From Streptomyces sp. NBC_00094 (lineage in GTDB: Bacteria > Actinomycetota > Actinomycetes > Streptomycetales > Streptomycetaceae): DNA of 64,000 bases. The notes beneath the pieces are model-generated. The model worked only from the letters and a program-made list of their open reading frames with translations, did not search any database and was not told where the DNA came from. The DNA lies in NCBI RefSeq assembly GCF_026343125.1, contig NZ_JAPEMB010000001.1, positions 5,337,501 to 5,401,500 on the forward strand. The letters run 5' to 3'. Position 1 is the first letter of the stretch. Every line of letters starts with the position of its first letter. Shown piece after piece: positions 42,738-50,131 of the stretch. Made by a program: the position numbers and the translations under genes.

Positions 42738-43070
42738 GTGATCAGCAACTGCATCAAGACCCGCACTGCCAGCTTCGTCAGCACCGCCAAAATGACCGAT
42801 CGCTCGATCGTCTCCGCCTGCTCGCTCGGCCTCTCCGGCTCTGCGTTCCTTGGCAGCGGTCTGCCCGTCACCGGTCTCTCCGGCCTCGGCATGCCCGCCA
42901 TCGAGCGCAATGAGCGACCGACCAAGGCACTGGAAGCAGTAGCAGCCGGCAAGGCCAAGGCCTTTGCCTTCGCCGCGACCGGTGCCGGAGTCGAGCAGCG
43001 GCAGAAGACGACGTACCACCACACGATGTGGGCCTTCCGTGGGCTCGAACCCTGGAGTGATCCAGTCTGA
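42738..43070 (+). CDS. 110-codon upstream ORF in the wblC leader (attenuation uORF)
   Basis: GTG 42738 lies nine bases after GGAGG. The product is Ser/Gly/Ala-rich, with no known domain, and ends in RQKTTYHHTMWAFRGLEPWS and then DPV. Codons such as GCA, GTA, AAT, TTT and AAA are more frequent than in neighbouring genes. The stop lies in a small hairpin (43065-43083), followed at once by an intrinsic terminator (43094-43128), then wblC. In whiB7/wblC leaders, ribosome slowing on a uORF by antibiotics is known to prevent termination. That it acts this way here is inference; at 110 codons it is long for such a uORF and might also make a functional protein. Confidence 0.75.
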   Translation: MISNCIKTRTASFVSTAKMTDRSIVSACSLGLSGSAFLGSGLPVTGLSGLGMPAIERNERPTKALEAVAAGKAKAFAFAATGAGVEQRQKTTYHHTMWAFRGLEPWSDPV

Positions 43071-43083
43071 TCCATGATCAGAC
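43065..43083 (+). promoter_or_regulatory. Hairpin over the uORF stop codon
   Basis: GTCTGATC (43065-43072) and GATCAGAC (43076-43083) pair around CAT; the uORF TGA is in the left arm, so a terminating ribosome would block it. Candidate switch element for the downstream terminator. Confidence 0.55.
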
Positions 43084-43093
43084 CGGCGCCTTC

Positions 43094-43137
43094 AGGGCCG
43101 CGGAACCCCACCCGGGATCCGCGGCCCTTCTGTTTGT
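43094..43137 (+). terminator. Intrinsic terminator in the wblC leader
   Basis: AGGGCCGCGGA (43094-43104) pairs with TCCGCGGCCCT (43118-43128), followed by TTCTGTTTG, one of the few T-rich tails in this window. It lies 24 bases after the uORF stop and 114 bases before wblC, as expected for an attenuator. Confidence 0.85.
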
Positions 43138-43241
43138 CCCCGAACGGGGATGACGGAGCGAAGGGGCCTCGGGCAGAACACCCGGTACCAGCCGAAACCC
43201 CGGCCAAACAGGCCGGAACGACCAGACGAGGAAAAACCACC

Positions 43242-43610
43242 GTGCAACTCGAAGCGCACGCCCCGTCCGTACCGCCTTCCGATTCGATCTCCCTGCCCGG
43301 CCTCACGGAGGACCCCGCTTTGACCCCCCTCACCGCGCTCACCGCGCTCGACGACGCCATCGAGAACCTCGGCGTCCCCGTCCCCTGTCGCACCTACGAC
43401 CCCGAGGTCTTCTTCGCGGAGTCCCCGGCCGACGTCGAGTACGCGAAGTCCCTCTGCCAGACCTGTCCGCTCATGGCCGCCTGCCTGGCCGGTGCCAAGG
43501 AGCGGCGCGAGCCGTGGGGCGTCTGGGGCGGCGAGCTCTTCGTCCAGGGCGTGGTCGTCGCCCGGAAGCGGCCCCGTGGCCGTCCGCGCAAGAACCCGGT
43601 CGCGGCATGA
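43242..43610 (+). CDS. wblC: WhiB-family regulator WblC (WhiB7)
   Basis: 122 residues from GTG 43242, nine bases after GAGG. Four Cys ligate the 4Fe-4S cluster (49, 72, 75, 81), GVWGGE (93-98) is the WhiB turn, and RGRPRKNP (112-119) is the AT-hook that separates WhiB7 from other WhiB proteins. WblC/WhiB7 binds the main sigma factor and activates ribosome-protection, efflux and drug-modifying genes on exposure to translation-inhibiting antibiotics. Expression is probably controlled by its own promoter type and by the uORF/terminator leader. Its stop overlaps the next gene. Confidence 0.95.
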   Translation: MQLEAHAPSVPPSDSISLPGLTEDPALTPLTALTALDDAIENLGVPVPCRTYDPEVFFAESPADVEYAKSLCQTCPLMAACLAGAKERREPWGVWGGELFVQGVVVARKRPRGRPRKNPVAA

Positions 43611-43930
43611 GCGCCACCGGAACCATCGACCGTCCCCTCACGCACGATCCCCAGAAGCAGGCTCCGATGACCTCTTCCGCCAGCGAGCCCCTCGGCTCCG
43701 CGACCCCAGACTTCTCCACCGCCGGCGCGCACACCGCTCGCCAGAACAGGACCCGCGAAATGCAACTCATCCCAGAAGCCCTGGCCCGTGCCCATATGCA
43801 CGAGCGACACCGTGAGGCCGACGCGGAACGCCAGGCCGTGCGCCTGGTTGCCGCCCGGCGCATGCAGCGCCGCGCCGAGCGCGTCTCGCTGCGCGCCCGC
43901 CGCGCGCTCGCCATGGCTGTCATGAACTGA
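43607..43930 (+). CDS. Small basic protein coupled to wblC, unknown function
   Basis: 107 residues from ATG 43607, which overlaps the wblC stop (ATGA), indicating translational coupling. The first 50 residues are Ser/Thr/Pro-rich; the rest is a highly charged helix (RAHMHERHREADAERQAVRLV then ARRMQRRAERVSLRARRAL) with Arg-rich faces. A later ATG (43760, MQLIPEALARAH), after AGGACC, is an alternative start. It would be induced together with wblC. No family recognised; nucleic-acid or ribosome contact is possible from the charge pattern only. Confidence 0.65.
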   Translation: MSATGTIDRPLTHDPQKQAPMTSSASEPLGSATPDFSTAGAHTARQNRTREMQLIPEALARAHMHERHREADAERQAVRLVAARRMQRRAERVSLRARRALAMAVMN

Positions 43931-43949
43931 GGCAGTACCGGAAACACCT

Positions 43950-44003
43950 CGCGCCCCTCCGGGGGCGCGTCCCCCGGGGGTCGGTCCGAACGGACCGGCC
44001 CCC
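43950..44003. terminator. Two adjacent hairpins after the wblC operon
   Basis: CGCGCCCC/GGGGCGCG (43950-43957 and 43962-43969) and GGGGGTCGGTCCG/CGGACCGGCCCCC (43976-43988 and 43991-44003, one G-U pair) stand side by side. Confidence 0.8.
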
Positions 44004-44039
44004 GCGGTGCGTTGCCCGGTCAGTGGCGTCCCGCCGGGC

Positions 44040-44045
44040 TATCGT
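44040..44045 (+). promoter_or_regulatory. -10 element, leaderless zinc-ribbon gene
   Basis: TATCGT ends seven bases before GTG 44053. Confidence 0.5.
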
Positions 44046-44052
44046 CACCAGG

Positions 44053-44235
44053 GTGAACGACGCCCGTACTCCCGAGGCACCCCTCGCCTGCGCGCGCTGC
44101 GGCAAGACCGCCGACACCCTTCCGGTGACCTGGACCTGTTCGGTGGAGAACGGCCGACGCGAGTACTTCTGCGAGGACTGCGCCCGCGCCAACATCCGTG
44201 CGATCGAGGGCCGTCTCGACTCCGCCTGGTGGTGA
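44053..44235 (+). CDS. Small zinc-ribbon protein
   Basis: 60 residues from GTG 44053. CARCGK and CEDCAR form two CxxC knuckles of a treble-clef or zinc-ribbon fold, with another Cys in WTCSVENG. It ends IRAIEGRLDSAWW. No enzyme domain. Small proteins of this type occur in many actinobacteria without assigned function; nucleic-acid binding is a guess. Short direct repeats follow the stop. Confidence 0.75.
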   Translation: MNDARTPEAPLACARCGKTADTLPVTWTCSVENGRREYFCEDCARANIRAIEGRLDSAWW

Positions 44236-44257
44236 CCCGCCTTCTCCGCCGGGCTAG

Positions 44258-44296
44258 GGCCTGCCCGGCGGATCACGGCCTGCCCGGCGGATCACG
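44258..44296. repeat. Tandem inverted copies of the short dispersed repeat
   Basis: GGCCTGCCCGGCGGATCAC occurs twice in tandem; its complement GTGATCCGCCGGGCAGGCC differs by one base from the repeat at 38780-38797. Confidence 0.8.
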
Positions 44297-44317
44297 GCCG
44301 GGCTCAGTCGGGCCGGC

Positions 44318-45667
44318 TCAGTCGGTGTCCGGCGCGACGAAGCCCGGCAGCCACTCCTCCAGCTCGTCCCGGAGCCGTACCGTCGCGTTGAGCTGGCACA
44401 GCACCCCGATCGTGCTCAACGTCACGCGGTGTATCAACAGGTACGAGGGTGGCAGGTTCAGCTGCTTGCCCAGCTGGTGGGCGGGGGAGCGGGGATCGGC
44501 GATCCGGGCCGCCTGGGTCCGCAGCCAGCCGCGGGTGAAGAGGAAGGTCTCCGCCTCGGCCGGTTCGATGATCGGCAGCAGGTACCCCAGGACCTCGTCG
44601 GGGTCGAGGGCGACGGACTCCTTGACGAAGCCCTCCGCGCGGAGCAGTTCGTAGACGGTCTCGGCCTCGCCGGTGAGCGCCATCCGCAGACAGACGCCGA
44701 TCGTCTCGGGCAGCCCGCCCGGGAGCCGGTCCACGGTCCCGAAGTCGAGGACGCCGAGGCGCCAGTCCGCCGGATCCCCGTCCTCCTCGGTGCCGGGCAG
44801 CAGCCGGAAGTTGCCCGGGTGCGGATCGGCGTGCAGCAGGCCGGTGCGGGCGGGGCCGGAGAAGAGGAAACGGGCCAGGAGCTGACCCGCCCGGTCCCGC
44901 TGGGCCTCCGTGCCGTCCGCGATCACCTCCGAGAGCGGGATCCCGTCCATCCACTCGGTCACGAGTACCTGCTCCGACTGGTGCACCACCGCCGGCACCA
45001 CCACGTCGGGATCGTCCGCGAACACCTCCGCGTGCTCCCGCTGGGCCGTCGCCTCCAGCGCGTAGTCCAGCTCCTCGGAGACCCGGTCCCGCATCTCGGT
45101 GATCAGCGGCTTGATGTCCATACCGGGGACGAGGGGGCCGAGGAGCCGGGCGAAGCGGCTCAACTGGGTCAGGTCCGAGAGCAGTGCCTCCCCGGCGCCC
45201 GGGTACTGCACCTTCACCGCGACCTCGCGCCCGTCGTGCCACACGGCCCGGTGTACCTGTCCGATCGAGGCGGCGGCCGCGGGCTTGTCCTCGAACTCCA
45301 GGAACAGCTCCCGCCAGTTCTCGCCGAGCCGCTCTTCCAGTACGGCGTGCACCCTGGCCGTCGGCATCGGAGGAGCCGCTTCCTGAAGCTTCGTCAAGGC
45401 CGCCCGGTAGGGCCCGGCGACCTCCTCCGGAAGGGCCGACTCGAAGACGGACAGCGCCTGTCCGAGTTTCATCGCGCCGCCTTTCAGCTCGCCGAGAACC
45501 TTGAACAGCTGCTCGGCCGTGCGCTGCTGGAGCTCCTTGGCGACGAGCTCGGCGGACCTGCCGCCGATCCGTTTGCCCAGGCCCCAAGTGGCCCGGCCGG
45601 CGAAGCCGAGCGGCAACGCGGCCAACTTGGCGGTCCGAGTGACCGCCTTCCGGGGAAGATCAGACAT
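44318..45667 (-). CDS. ABC1/AarF (UbiB-like) atypical kinase
   Basis: 449 residues from ATG 45667, preceded by GGAGGGG. The family's Gln-rich start KLGQALSVFESALPEE (KxGQ motif), the Ala-rich loop AAAASIGQVHRAVW, VAVKVQYPG (ATP Lys), EELDYALEA, HADPHPGNF (catalytic loop) and VLDFGTV (metal Asp) are all present. ABC1 proteins are ATPases linked to isoprenoid or membrane-lipid chemistry. Streptomyces uses menaquinone, so a strict ubiquinone role is unlikely. Confidence 0.9.
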   Translation of the reverse strand: MSDLPRKAVTRTAKLAALPLGFAGRATWGLGKRIGGRSAELVAKELQQRTAEQLFKVLGELKGGAMKLGQALSVFESALPEEVAGPYRAALTKLQEAAPPMPTARVHAVLEERLGENWRELFLEFEDKPAAAASIGQVHRAVWHDGREVAVKVQYPGAGEALLSDLTQLSRFARLLGPLVPGMDIKPLITEMRDRVSEELDYALEATAQREHAEVFADDPDVVVPAVVHQSEQVLVTEWMDGIPLSEVIADGTEAQRDRAGQLLARFLFSGPARTGLLHADPHPGNFRLLPGTEEDGDPADWRLGVLDFGTVDRLPGGLPETIGVCLRMALTGEAETVYELLRAEGFVKESVALDPDEVLGYLLPIIEPAEAETFLFTRGWLRTQAARIADPRSPAHQLGKQLNLPPSYLLIHRVTLSTIGVLCQLNATVRLRDELEEWLPGFVAPDTD

Positions 45668-45708
45668 GCGCCCCTCCAATTCCCAGACTGCCGTGTCACG
45701 CAGGGCCG

Positions 45709-46863
45709 TTACCCCGCCATTGTGTCCTGTGCGCTTCCGGCTGCCGAGGCGCACTCCCCTTCTCTGTCGCGCGCTGCCCCGCACGGGCAGCCGGGATGCG
45801 GTCGCAGGCGCTCCGACCGCCACTCCAGCAGCGGTAGTGACACCTCCCAGCGGGCGCCCGTGCTCGCCGGGAGATCCCCGTCCAGGAAGGTGAGCGCGTG
45901 CGCGGCGGCGAGGCCCGCGACGGCCGTGGCCAGCGCCAGGTCACAGGCGGGCAGCGGGTGCGGGGCGCCCGAACGCCACTGGGCGAGGAGCCGGGGGCGG
46001 ACGGGATCCCGGTCCGTCGACTCCTCCTGGAGGCAGCGGGCACAGGCCGTCCCGCCGGGCAGGACGAGCGGCCCGACCGTCCCCGTCGCCTCCAGCACGC
46101 CCGCGTACAGATGGGGTGTGCCGGTCGAGATCCACGGCTCGGCCGGCAGTGGATCGGGGACGTACGCCCCGAGACCGTCCCGCGGTGTCACCACGACGAG
46201 TGACAACCCGGGCTCACCACGCCCGTCACCCGTCGTTCCGTCCATCCGGCCGGCGCGGGTGGAGCCGCGTGCCCAGCGGCCCACCAGGCGCCGGGCCGCC
46301 GTCGCCCGGCGTTCGCCGACGGCCTCGGCCGGCAGGCCGCCCGGGGCGGTCTCCCACGGCTCGACCCGGCCGGAGTCGAGCACCTCGACCGTGCCCACGC
46401 CCGCCGCGGACAGCAGGGCCGCCACCGTCGCCCCCACCCGCCCCGCGCCCCGGACCTGGACGCGCAGGGCCCGCCGGGCGGCCAGTGTCCGCAGCGCCCG
46501 GTCCGGCTCGCGGTGGACGACGGAGAGCGAGGCCAGGTCCGCGCGCTGCGGATCGAGCGCCGTGTCCACCGCGCCGGCTGCGGGACCCGTCCTCCCCGGC
46601 CGTCCGGTCGCGGCGTCCGCGAGGAGCCCGGCCGCCGCCAACCGGCCGAGGAACGCCTCCAGATGCCCGTCCGGCAGACCGAGCGCCCGCGCCTCGGCCC
46701 GCAGCAACTCCGTCCCCCGGGTGCCGTCGAGGAGCGCCAACAGCGCTCCCGTGCCCGGGGCGACCGGGCTCATCACCACCGCGTGGGCGGGGGTGACGCC
46801 GAACTGGACGCGCTGGAGACTCCGCCAGGCGCGTCGCAGCGCCGGTTTCACCATCGGATGCAT
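45709..46863 (-). CDS. Stand-alone ThiF/E1-like adenylyltransferase family protein
   Basis: 384 residues from ATG 46863 (MHPMVKPALRRAWRSLQRVQ); an earlier ATG at 46902 is possible. An N-terminal winged-helix-like domain (GALLALLDGTRGTELLRAEA) precedes a ThiF-type Rossmann domain with VRGAGRVGATVAALLSAAGV and VEVLDSGRVEPWE. C-terminal Cys (ACARCLQEE and HPGCPCG) may bind zinc. Usual E1 substrates, a small ubiquitin-like carrier or a RiPP precursor, are not encoded nearby. The layout of winged helix plus ThiF resembles RiPP-type precursor-binding proteins, but I cannot assign a pathway. Confidence 0.7.
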   Translation of the reverse strand: MHPMVKPALRRAWRSLQRVQFGVTPAHAVVMSPVAPGTGALLALLDGTRGTELLRAEARALGLPDGHLEAFLGRLAAAGLLADAATGRPGRTGPAAGAVDTALDPQRADLASLSVVHREPDRALRTLAARRALRVQVRGAGRVGATVAALLSAAGVGTVEVLDSGRVEPWETAPGGLPAEAVGERRATAARRLVGRWARGSTRAGRMDGTTGDGRGEPGLSLVVVTPRDGLGAYVPDPLPAEPWISTGTPHLYAGVLEATGTVGPLVLPGGTACARCLQEESTDRDPVRPRLLAQWRSGAPHPLPACDLALATAVAGLAAAHALTFLDGDLPASTGARWEVSLPLLEWRSERLRPHPGCPCGAARDREGECASAAGSAQDTMAG

Positions 46864-46959
46864 TTCCCCGCCCCCGCCCGTGACCGCATTCATGATCGAC
46901 AACGGCTCTTCCGTCGTCCTGAAGCGAGAATGCCCCGTCGCCGTGACGGTCGCCGAAAG

Positions 46960-46968
46960 TTGTCCACA
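46960..46968 (+). promoter_or_regulatory. Perfect DnaA-box sequence TTGTCCACA
   Basis: Lies in the 211-bp divergent gap between the ThiF-type gene and the metallopeptidase. The only other perfect copy noticed is at 40307-40315. A single site, so it may be chance. Confidence 0.35.
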
Positions 46969-47061
46969 GGGCAGGGGGAATAGTCATTCAAATGGTGCGC
47001 GTTGGGGTCGGATCGTTCTCGAAACCACTCCGGAGGCGGGACTTCCCCCGCCGGCAACGGG

Positions 47062-47067
47062 TAACGT
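47062..47067 (+). promoter_or_regulatory. -10 element, leaderless metallopeptidase gene
   Basis: TAACGT ends seven bases before GTG 47075. Confidence 0.5.
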
Positions 47068-47074
47068 CGGGGCC

Positions 47075-47650
47075 GTGCCCGCCGACCCACAGCGCAGCGT
47101 GACCAGCCAGCCGCCCAGCGGCTCGGGGACGAGCGCGGTCGAGGTCCGCAGAAGCCCACGGCGCAGCAGAACCGTCTCGGCCTACCGCGAGGGTGACCGG
47201 ACCATCGTGCTCATCCCGGCCCGGATGTCGGAGGCGGAGGAGCGGCGCTGGGTCACCGTCATGCTCGACAAACTCGCCGCCAAGGAGAACCGGAGCGTCC
47301 TCGGTGACCGCGAGCTCACCGAGCGGGCGCTGAGCCTGTCCGAGCAGTACTTCGGCGGCCGGGCCCGCCCCGACTCCGTCCGCTGGGTCACCAACCAGAA
47401 CACCCGCTGGGGCTCCTGCACCCCCTCGGAGGGCAGCATCCGCCTCTCCCACCGGCTCCAGGGCATGCCCGAGTACGTCGTCGACTACGTCCTCCTGCAC
47501 GAGCTGGCCCACCTCCTGATCCCCGGTCACGGCCCCAGGTTCTGGCGTCTTCTCGAGGCGTACCCGCGCACCGAGCGGGCCCGCGGCTACCTGGAGGGCG
47601 TGGTCGCCGCCGACCGTCTCCCGCACTTCCCGGTCGCTCGCGAGGAGTGA
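47075..47650 (+). CDS. YgjP/DUF45-type zinc metallopeptidase
   Basis: 191 residues from GTG 47075. LHELAHLLIPGHGPRFW gives the zinc site HExxH (142-146) with a third His (152), and NQNTRWGSCTPSEGSIRLSH is the preceding conserved WGSC strand of the YgjP (M48-related) family. Cytosolic; no signal peptide. Substrates of this family are poorly known. The first 35 residues are Arg/Ser-rich and probably disordered. Confidence 0.88.
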   Translation: MPADPQRSVTSQPPSGSGTSAVEVRRSPRRSRTVSAYREGDRTIVLIPARMSEAEERRWVTVMLDKLAAKENRSVLGDRELTERALSLSEQYFGGRARPDSVRWVTNQNTRWGSCTPSEGSIRLSHRLQGMPEYVVDYVLLHELAHLLIPGHGPRFWRLLEAYPRTERARGYLEGVVAADRLPHFPVAREE

Positions 47651-47782
47651 CGCCCCGGATACGCGGCTGTGCGGTTGTTTCCCGATTCCGTACCGAAAAC
47701 GACCTGCCCTGTCTCAATGTCGTACGCAGCCGTTAGCCTGGCGCGAGCATTCGCCATTCGGGATGGGGGACGGTCGTTACGC

Positions 47783-49417
47783 ATGGCCAGGGAATTCCAA
47801 CGCGGCCACAAGGCCAAGATCAGTGATCTGACCTCGGGAACCGATCTGTACGTGGGTGTGCAGATCGCGGCACCCGGACTCAGTTTCGACATCAGCTGCT
47901 TCGGACTCGACGCGGACGAGCGGCTCTCCGACGACCGCTACTTCGTCTTCTTCAACCAGCCGAAGTCGCCCGAGGAGTCCATCCAGCTGCTCGGGTCCCA
48001 GTCCGGTGACACGGAGTCCTTCCGCATCACCCTCGACCGCATCCCCGCGAACATCCAGAAGCTGTCGTTCACCGCGACGATCGACGGCGACGGCCAGATG
48101 TCCCAGGTCGGACCCGGTCACCTGCGGATCGTGGCGGGTGGCGAGGAGGTCGCCCGGTACGCCTTCACGGGCGCGGAGTTCTCCACCGAGCGCGCGGTGA
48201 TGCTGGGCGACTTCTACCTCAAGGACGTGTGGCGGTTCGCCGCCGTCGGCCAGGGCTTCGACGGAGGTCTGGAGGCGCTCCTGCGGAACTTCGGCGGCGA
48301 GGTCGCCGAAGAGGAGCCCGCGGCTCCGCAGGCGCAGGCCCCGGCCCCCGGATTCGCCCCGCCGCAGCAGGCGACGGCACCCCCGGCCTTCGGCGCGCCC
48401 GCCCCGCAGCCGCCGGCCCCGGCGCCCGCGTTCGGCGCACCGCCCGGGCCCCCGCAGCCGGTCCACACGGCGCCCACGATGGTGGCGCCGATGGCCCCCG
48501 CCCAGGTCCCGCCGCCCGCGCCGGCCCCCGCCCCGTACGGGCAGCTGCAGCAGCAGCCCCAGTACGGCCAGGTCCCGGGACAGGCTCCTGGGCAGTACGG
48601 CGGCCAGATCCCGGGCCAGGCCCCGGGTCAGTACCCCGGCCAGGGCCAGCCGCCGCAGCAGCCTCCCTACGGGCAGGCCGCCCCCGCCCCGTACGGGCAG
48701 CAGCCGCAGTTCGGGCAGCAGCCCGCAGGCGTTCCGCAGGGCGTCCCGGCCACCGGCGCGGGGCTCGCCGCCGCGCTCGCGCCGTACAAGGAGACCGCCA
48801 CCGGCGCCCGCTGGACCCCGCAGAACCAGCAGCTCATGCGGGTCGACCTCGCCATGGGCGGCACCCCCGTCCTCGCCCGCCAGGGCTCCATGGTCATGTA
48901 CCAGGGCAAGGTCGACTTCTCCCACAAGGGCGCGGGCTTCGCCGGCCGGGTCGTCGGCAACGCCACCGGCCAGGAGATGCAGCTGATGCGCTGCACCGGC
49001 CGCGGCCAGGTCTTCCTCGCCGAGGAAGGCGCCCATCTGCACCCGATCGAGCTCCAGGGCGACGGCATCTGCGTCTCCGCCGAGGCCGTCCTCGCGTTCG
49101 ACGAGTCCCTCCAGTACGAGGTCCGCCGCATCGAGGGCCACGGCATCCCCGGCGGCGCCCTGTTCACCATGCAGTTCCAGGGCACCGGCACGGTCATCGT
49201 GAAGACCCACGGCATCCCCGTGGTCCTGCCCGTCACACCGACCACGTTCGCCGACTGCAACGCGGTGGTCGCCTGGTCGTCCGCGTCCCAGGTCATCCTC
49301 TCCAGCCAGGTGCGGCTCCGCCGCAACGCCTACCCGGGCCACAGCGGAGAGACCGTGAACCTCCAGTTCCGGGGCGCCCCCGGCAACTTCATCGTCGTCC
49401 AGCCCTACGAGGTCTGA
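47783..49417 (+). CDS. TerD domain fused to an AIM24 domain
   Basis: 544 residues from ATG 47783 (GGGGGA upstream). Residues 1-190 are a TerD domain: KISDLTSGTDLYVGVQI, FDISCFGLDADERLSDDRY and TATIDGDGQMSQVG carry the acidic Ca-binding type residues. A 150-residue Pro/Gln/Ala/Tyr linker (QYGQVPGQAPGQYGGQ) follows, then an AIM24 beta domain (LMRVDLAMGGTPVLARQGSM, GQEMQLMRCTGRGQVFLAE). TerD proteins act in tellurite and phage-type stress responses. It heads a three-gene operon with two more AIM24 proteins. Confidence 0.9.
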   Translation: MAREFQRGHKAKISDLTSGTDLYVGVQIAAPGLSFDISCFGLDADERLSDDRYFVFFNQPKSPEESIQLLGSQSGDTESFRITLDRIPANIQKLSFTATIDGDGQMSQVGPGHLRIVAGGEEVARYAFTGAEFSTERAVMLGDFYLKDVWRFAAVGQGFDGGLEALLRNFGGEVAEEEPAAPQAQAPAPGFAPPQQATAPPAFGAPAPQPPAPAPAFGAPPGPPQPVHTAPTMVAPMAPAQVPPPAPAPAPYGQLQQQPQYGQVPGQAPGQYGGQIPGQAPGQYPGQGQPPQQPPYGQAAPAPYGQQPQFGQQPAGVPQGVPATGAGLAAALAPYKETATGARWTPQNQQLMRVDLAMGGTPVLARQGSMVMYQGKVDFSHKGAGFAGRVVGNATGQEMQLMRCTGRGQVFLAEEGAHLHPIELQGDGICVSAEAVLAFDESLQYEVRRIEGHGIPGGALFTMQFQGTGTVIVKTHGIPVVLPVTPTTFADCNAVVAWSSASQVILSSQVRLRRNAYPGHSGETVNLQFRGAPGNFIVVQPYEV

Positions 49418-49431
49418 GGGAGCCCGAAGTC

Positions 49432-50112
49432 ATGAACCAGCAACTCGCGGGCTACGCCCCGACCCCCGTCGCGGCCCGGATGGAGAACCACGGCCGCACC
49501 ATGCTGAAGGTCGCCATGGCCTCCGGCCAGGACCTGTACGCCCGCAGCGGCTCGATGGTCGCCTACGAGGGCTTCATCACCTACGAGCCCAACCCGCCCG
49601 CCGTCCGCCAGGTCGCCAAGGAGTGGGCCACGGGCGAGGGCGCGCCGATCATGAAGTGCTCCGGTGACGGACTGCTCTACCTCGCCGACTACGGCGCCGA
49701 CGTCGTCGTGATCAACCTCCAGAACGACTCGCTGTCCGTCAACGGCTCCAACCTGCTCGCCTTCGACGCACACCTCCAGTGGGGCGTCGAGCGGGTCAAG
49801 GGACTCGCCAAGTTCGCCGGCCAGGGCCTGTTCAACGTGGAGATCGCCGGTACGGGCTGGGTCGCGCTCACCTCGCGCGGCACGCCGATCGTCGTCGACT
49901 GCGGCCGCGGCGAGGACGAGACCTACGTCGACCCCGACGCGCTCGTCGCCTGGTCGCCGGCGCTCAAGGTCAAGGGCAAGCGCAGCTTCAAGGCCTCCTC
50001 CCTCATCGGGCGGGGCAGCGGCGAGGCCTTCCAGATGGCCTTCTCCGGCCAGGGCATCGTCGTCGTACAGCCGAGCGAGGACAGCACCGACCGCCTGCGG
50101 GTCCGGGGCTGA
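49432..50112 (+). CDS. AIM24 family protein
   Basis: 226 residues from ATG 49432 with GAGGGAG nine bases upstream, 14 bases after the TerD-AIM24 stop. It is one AIM24 domain: MLKVAMASGQDLYARSGSMV, MKCSGDGLLYLADYGADV and MAFSGQGIVVVQPSE. The family forms a trimeric-like beta barrel of unknown biochemical role; the yeast member is mitochondrial. It is a diverged paralogue of the adjoining two proteins. Confidence 0.9.
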   Translation: MNQQLAGYAPTPVAARMENHGRTMLKVAMASGQDLYARSGSMVAYEGFITYEPNPPAVRQVAKEWATGEGAPIMKCSGDGLLYLADYGADVVVINLQNDSLSVNGSNLLAFDAHLQWGVERVKGLAKFAGQGLFNVEIAGTGWVALTSRGTPIVVDCGRGEDETYVDPDALVAWSPALKVKGKRSFKASSLIGRGSGEAFQMAFSGQGIVVVQPSEDSTDRLRVRG

Positions 50113-50131
50113 GGGGGAGCGAGAACACACC

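Noticed and set aside
40307..46968. Possible replication origin from DnaA boxes
   Set aside because: Only two isolated boxes 6.6 kb apart, no cluster, and no dnaA, dnaN or parAB nearby.
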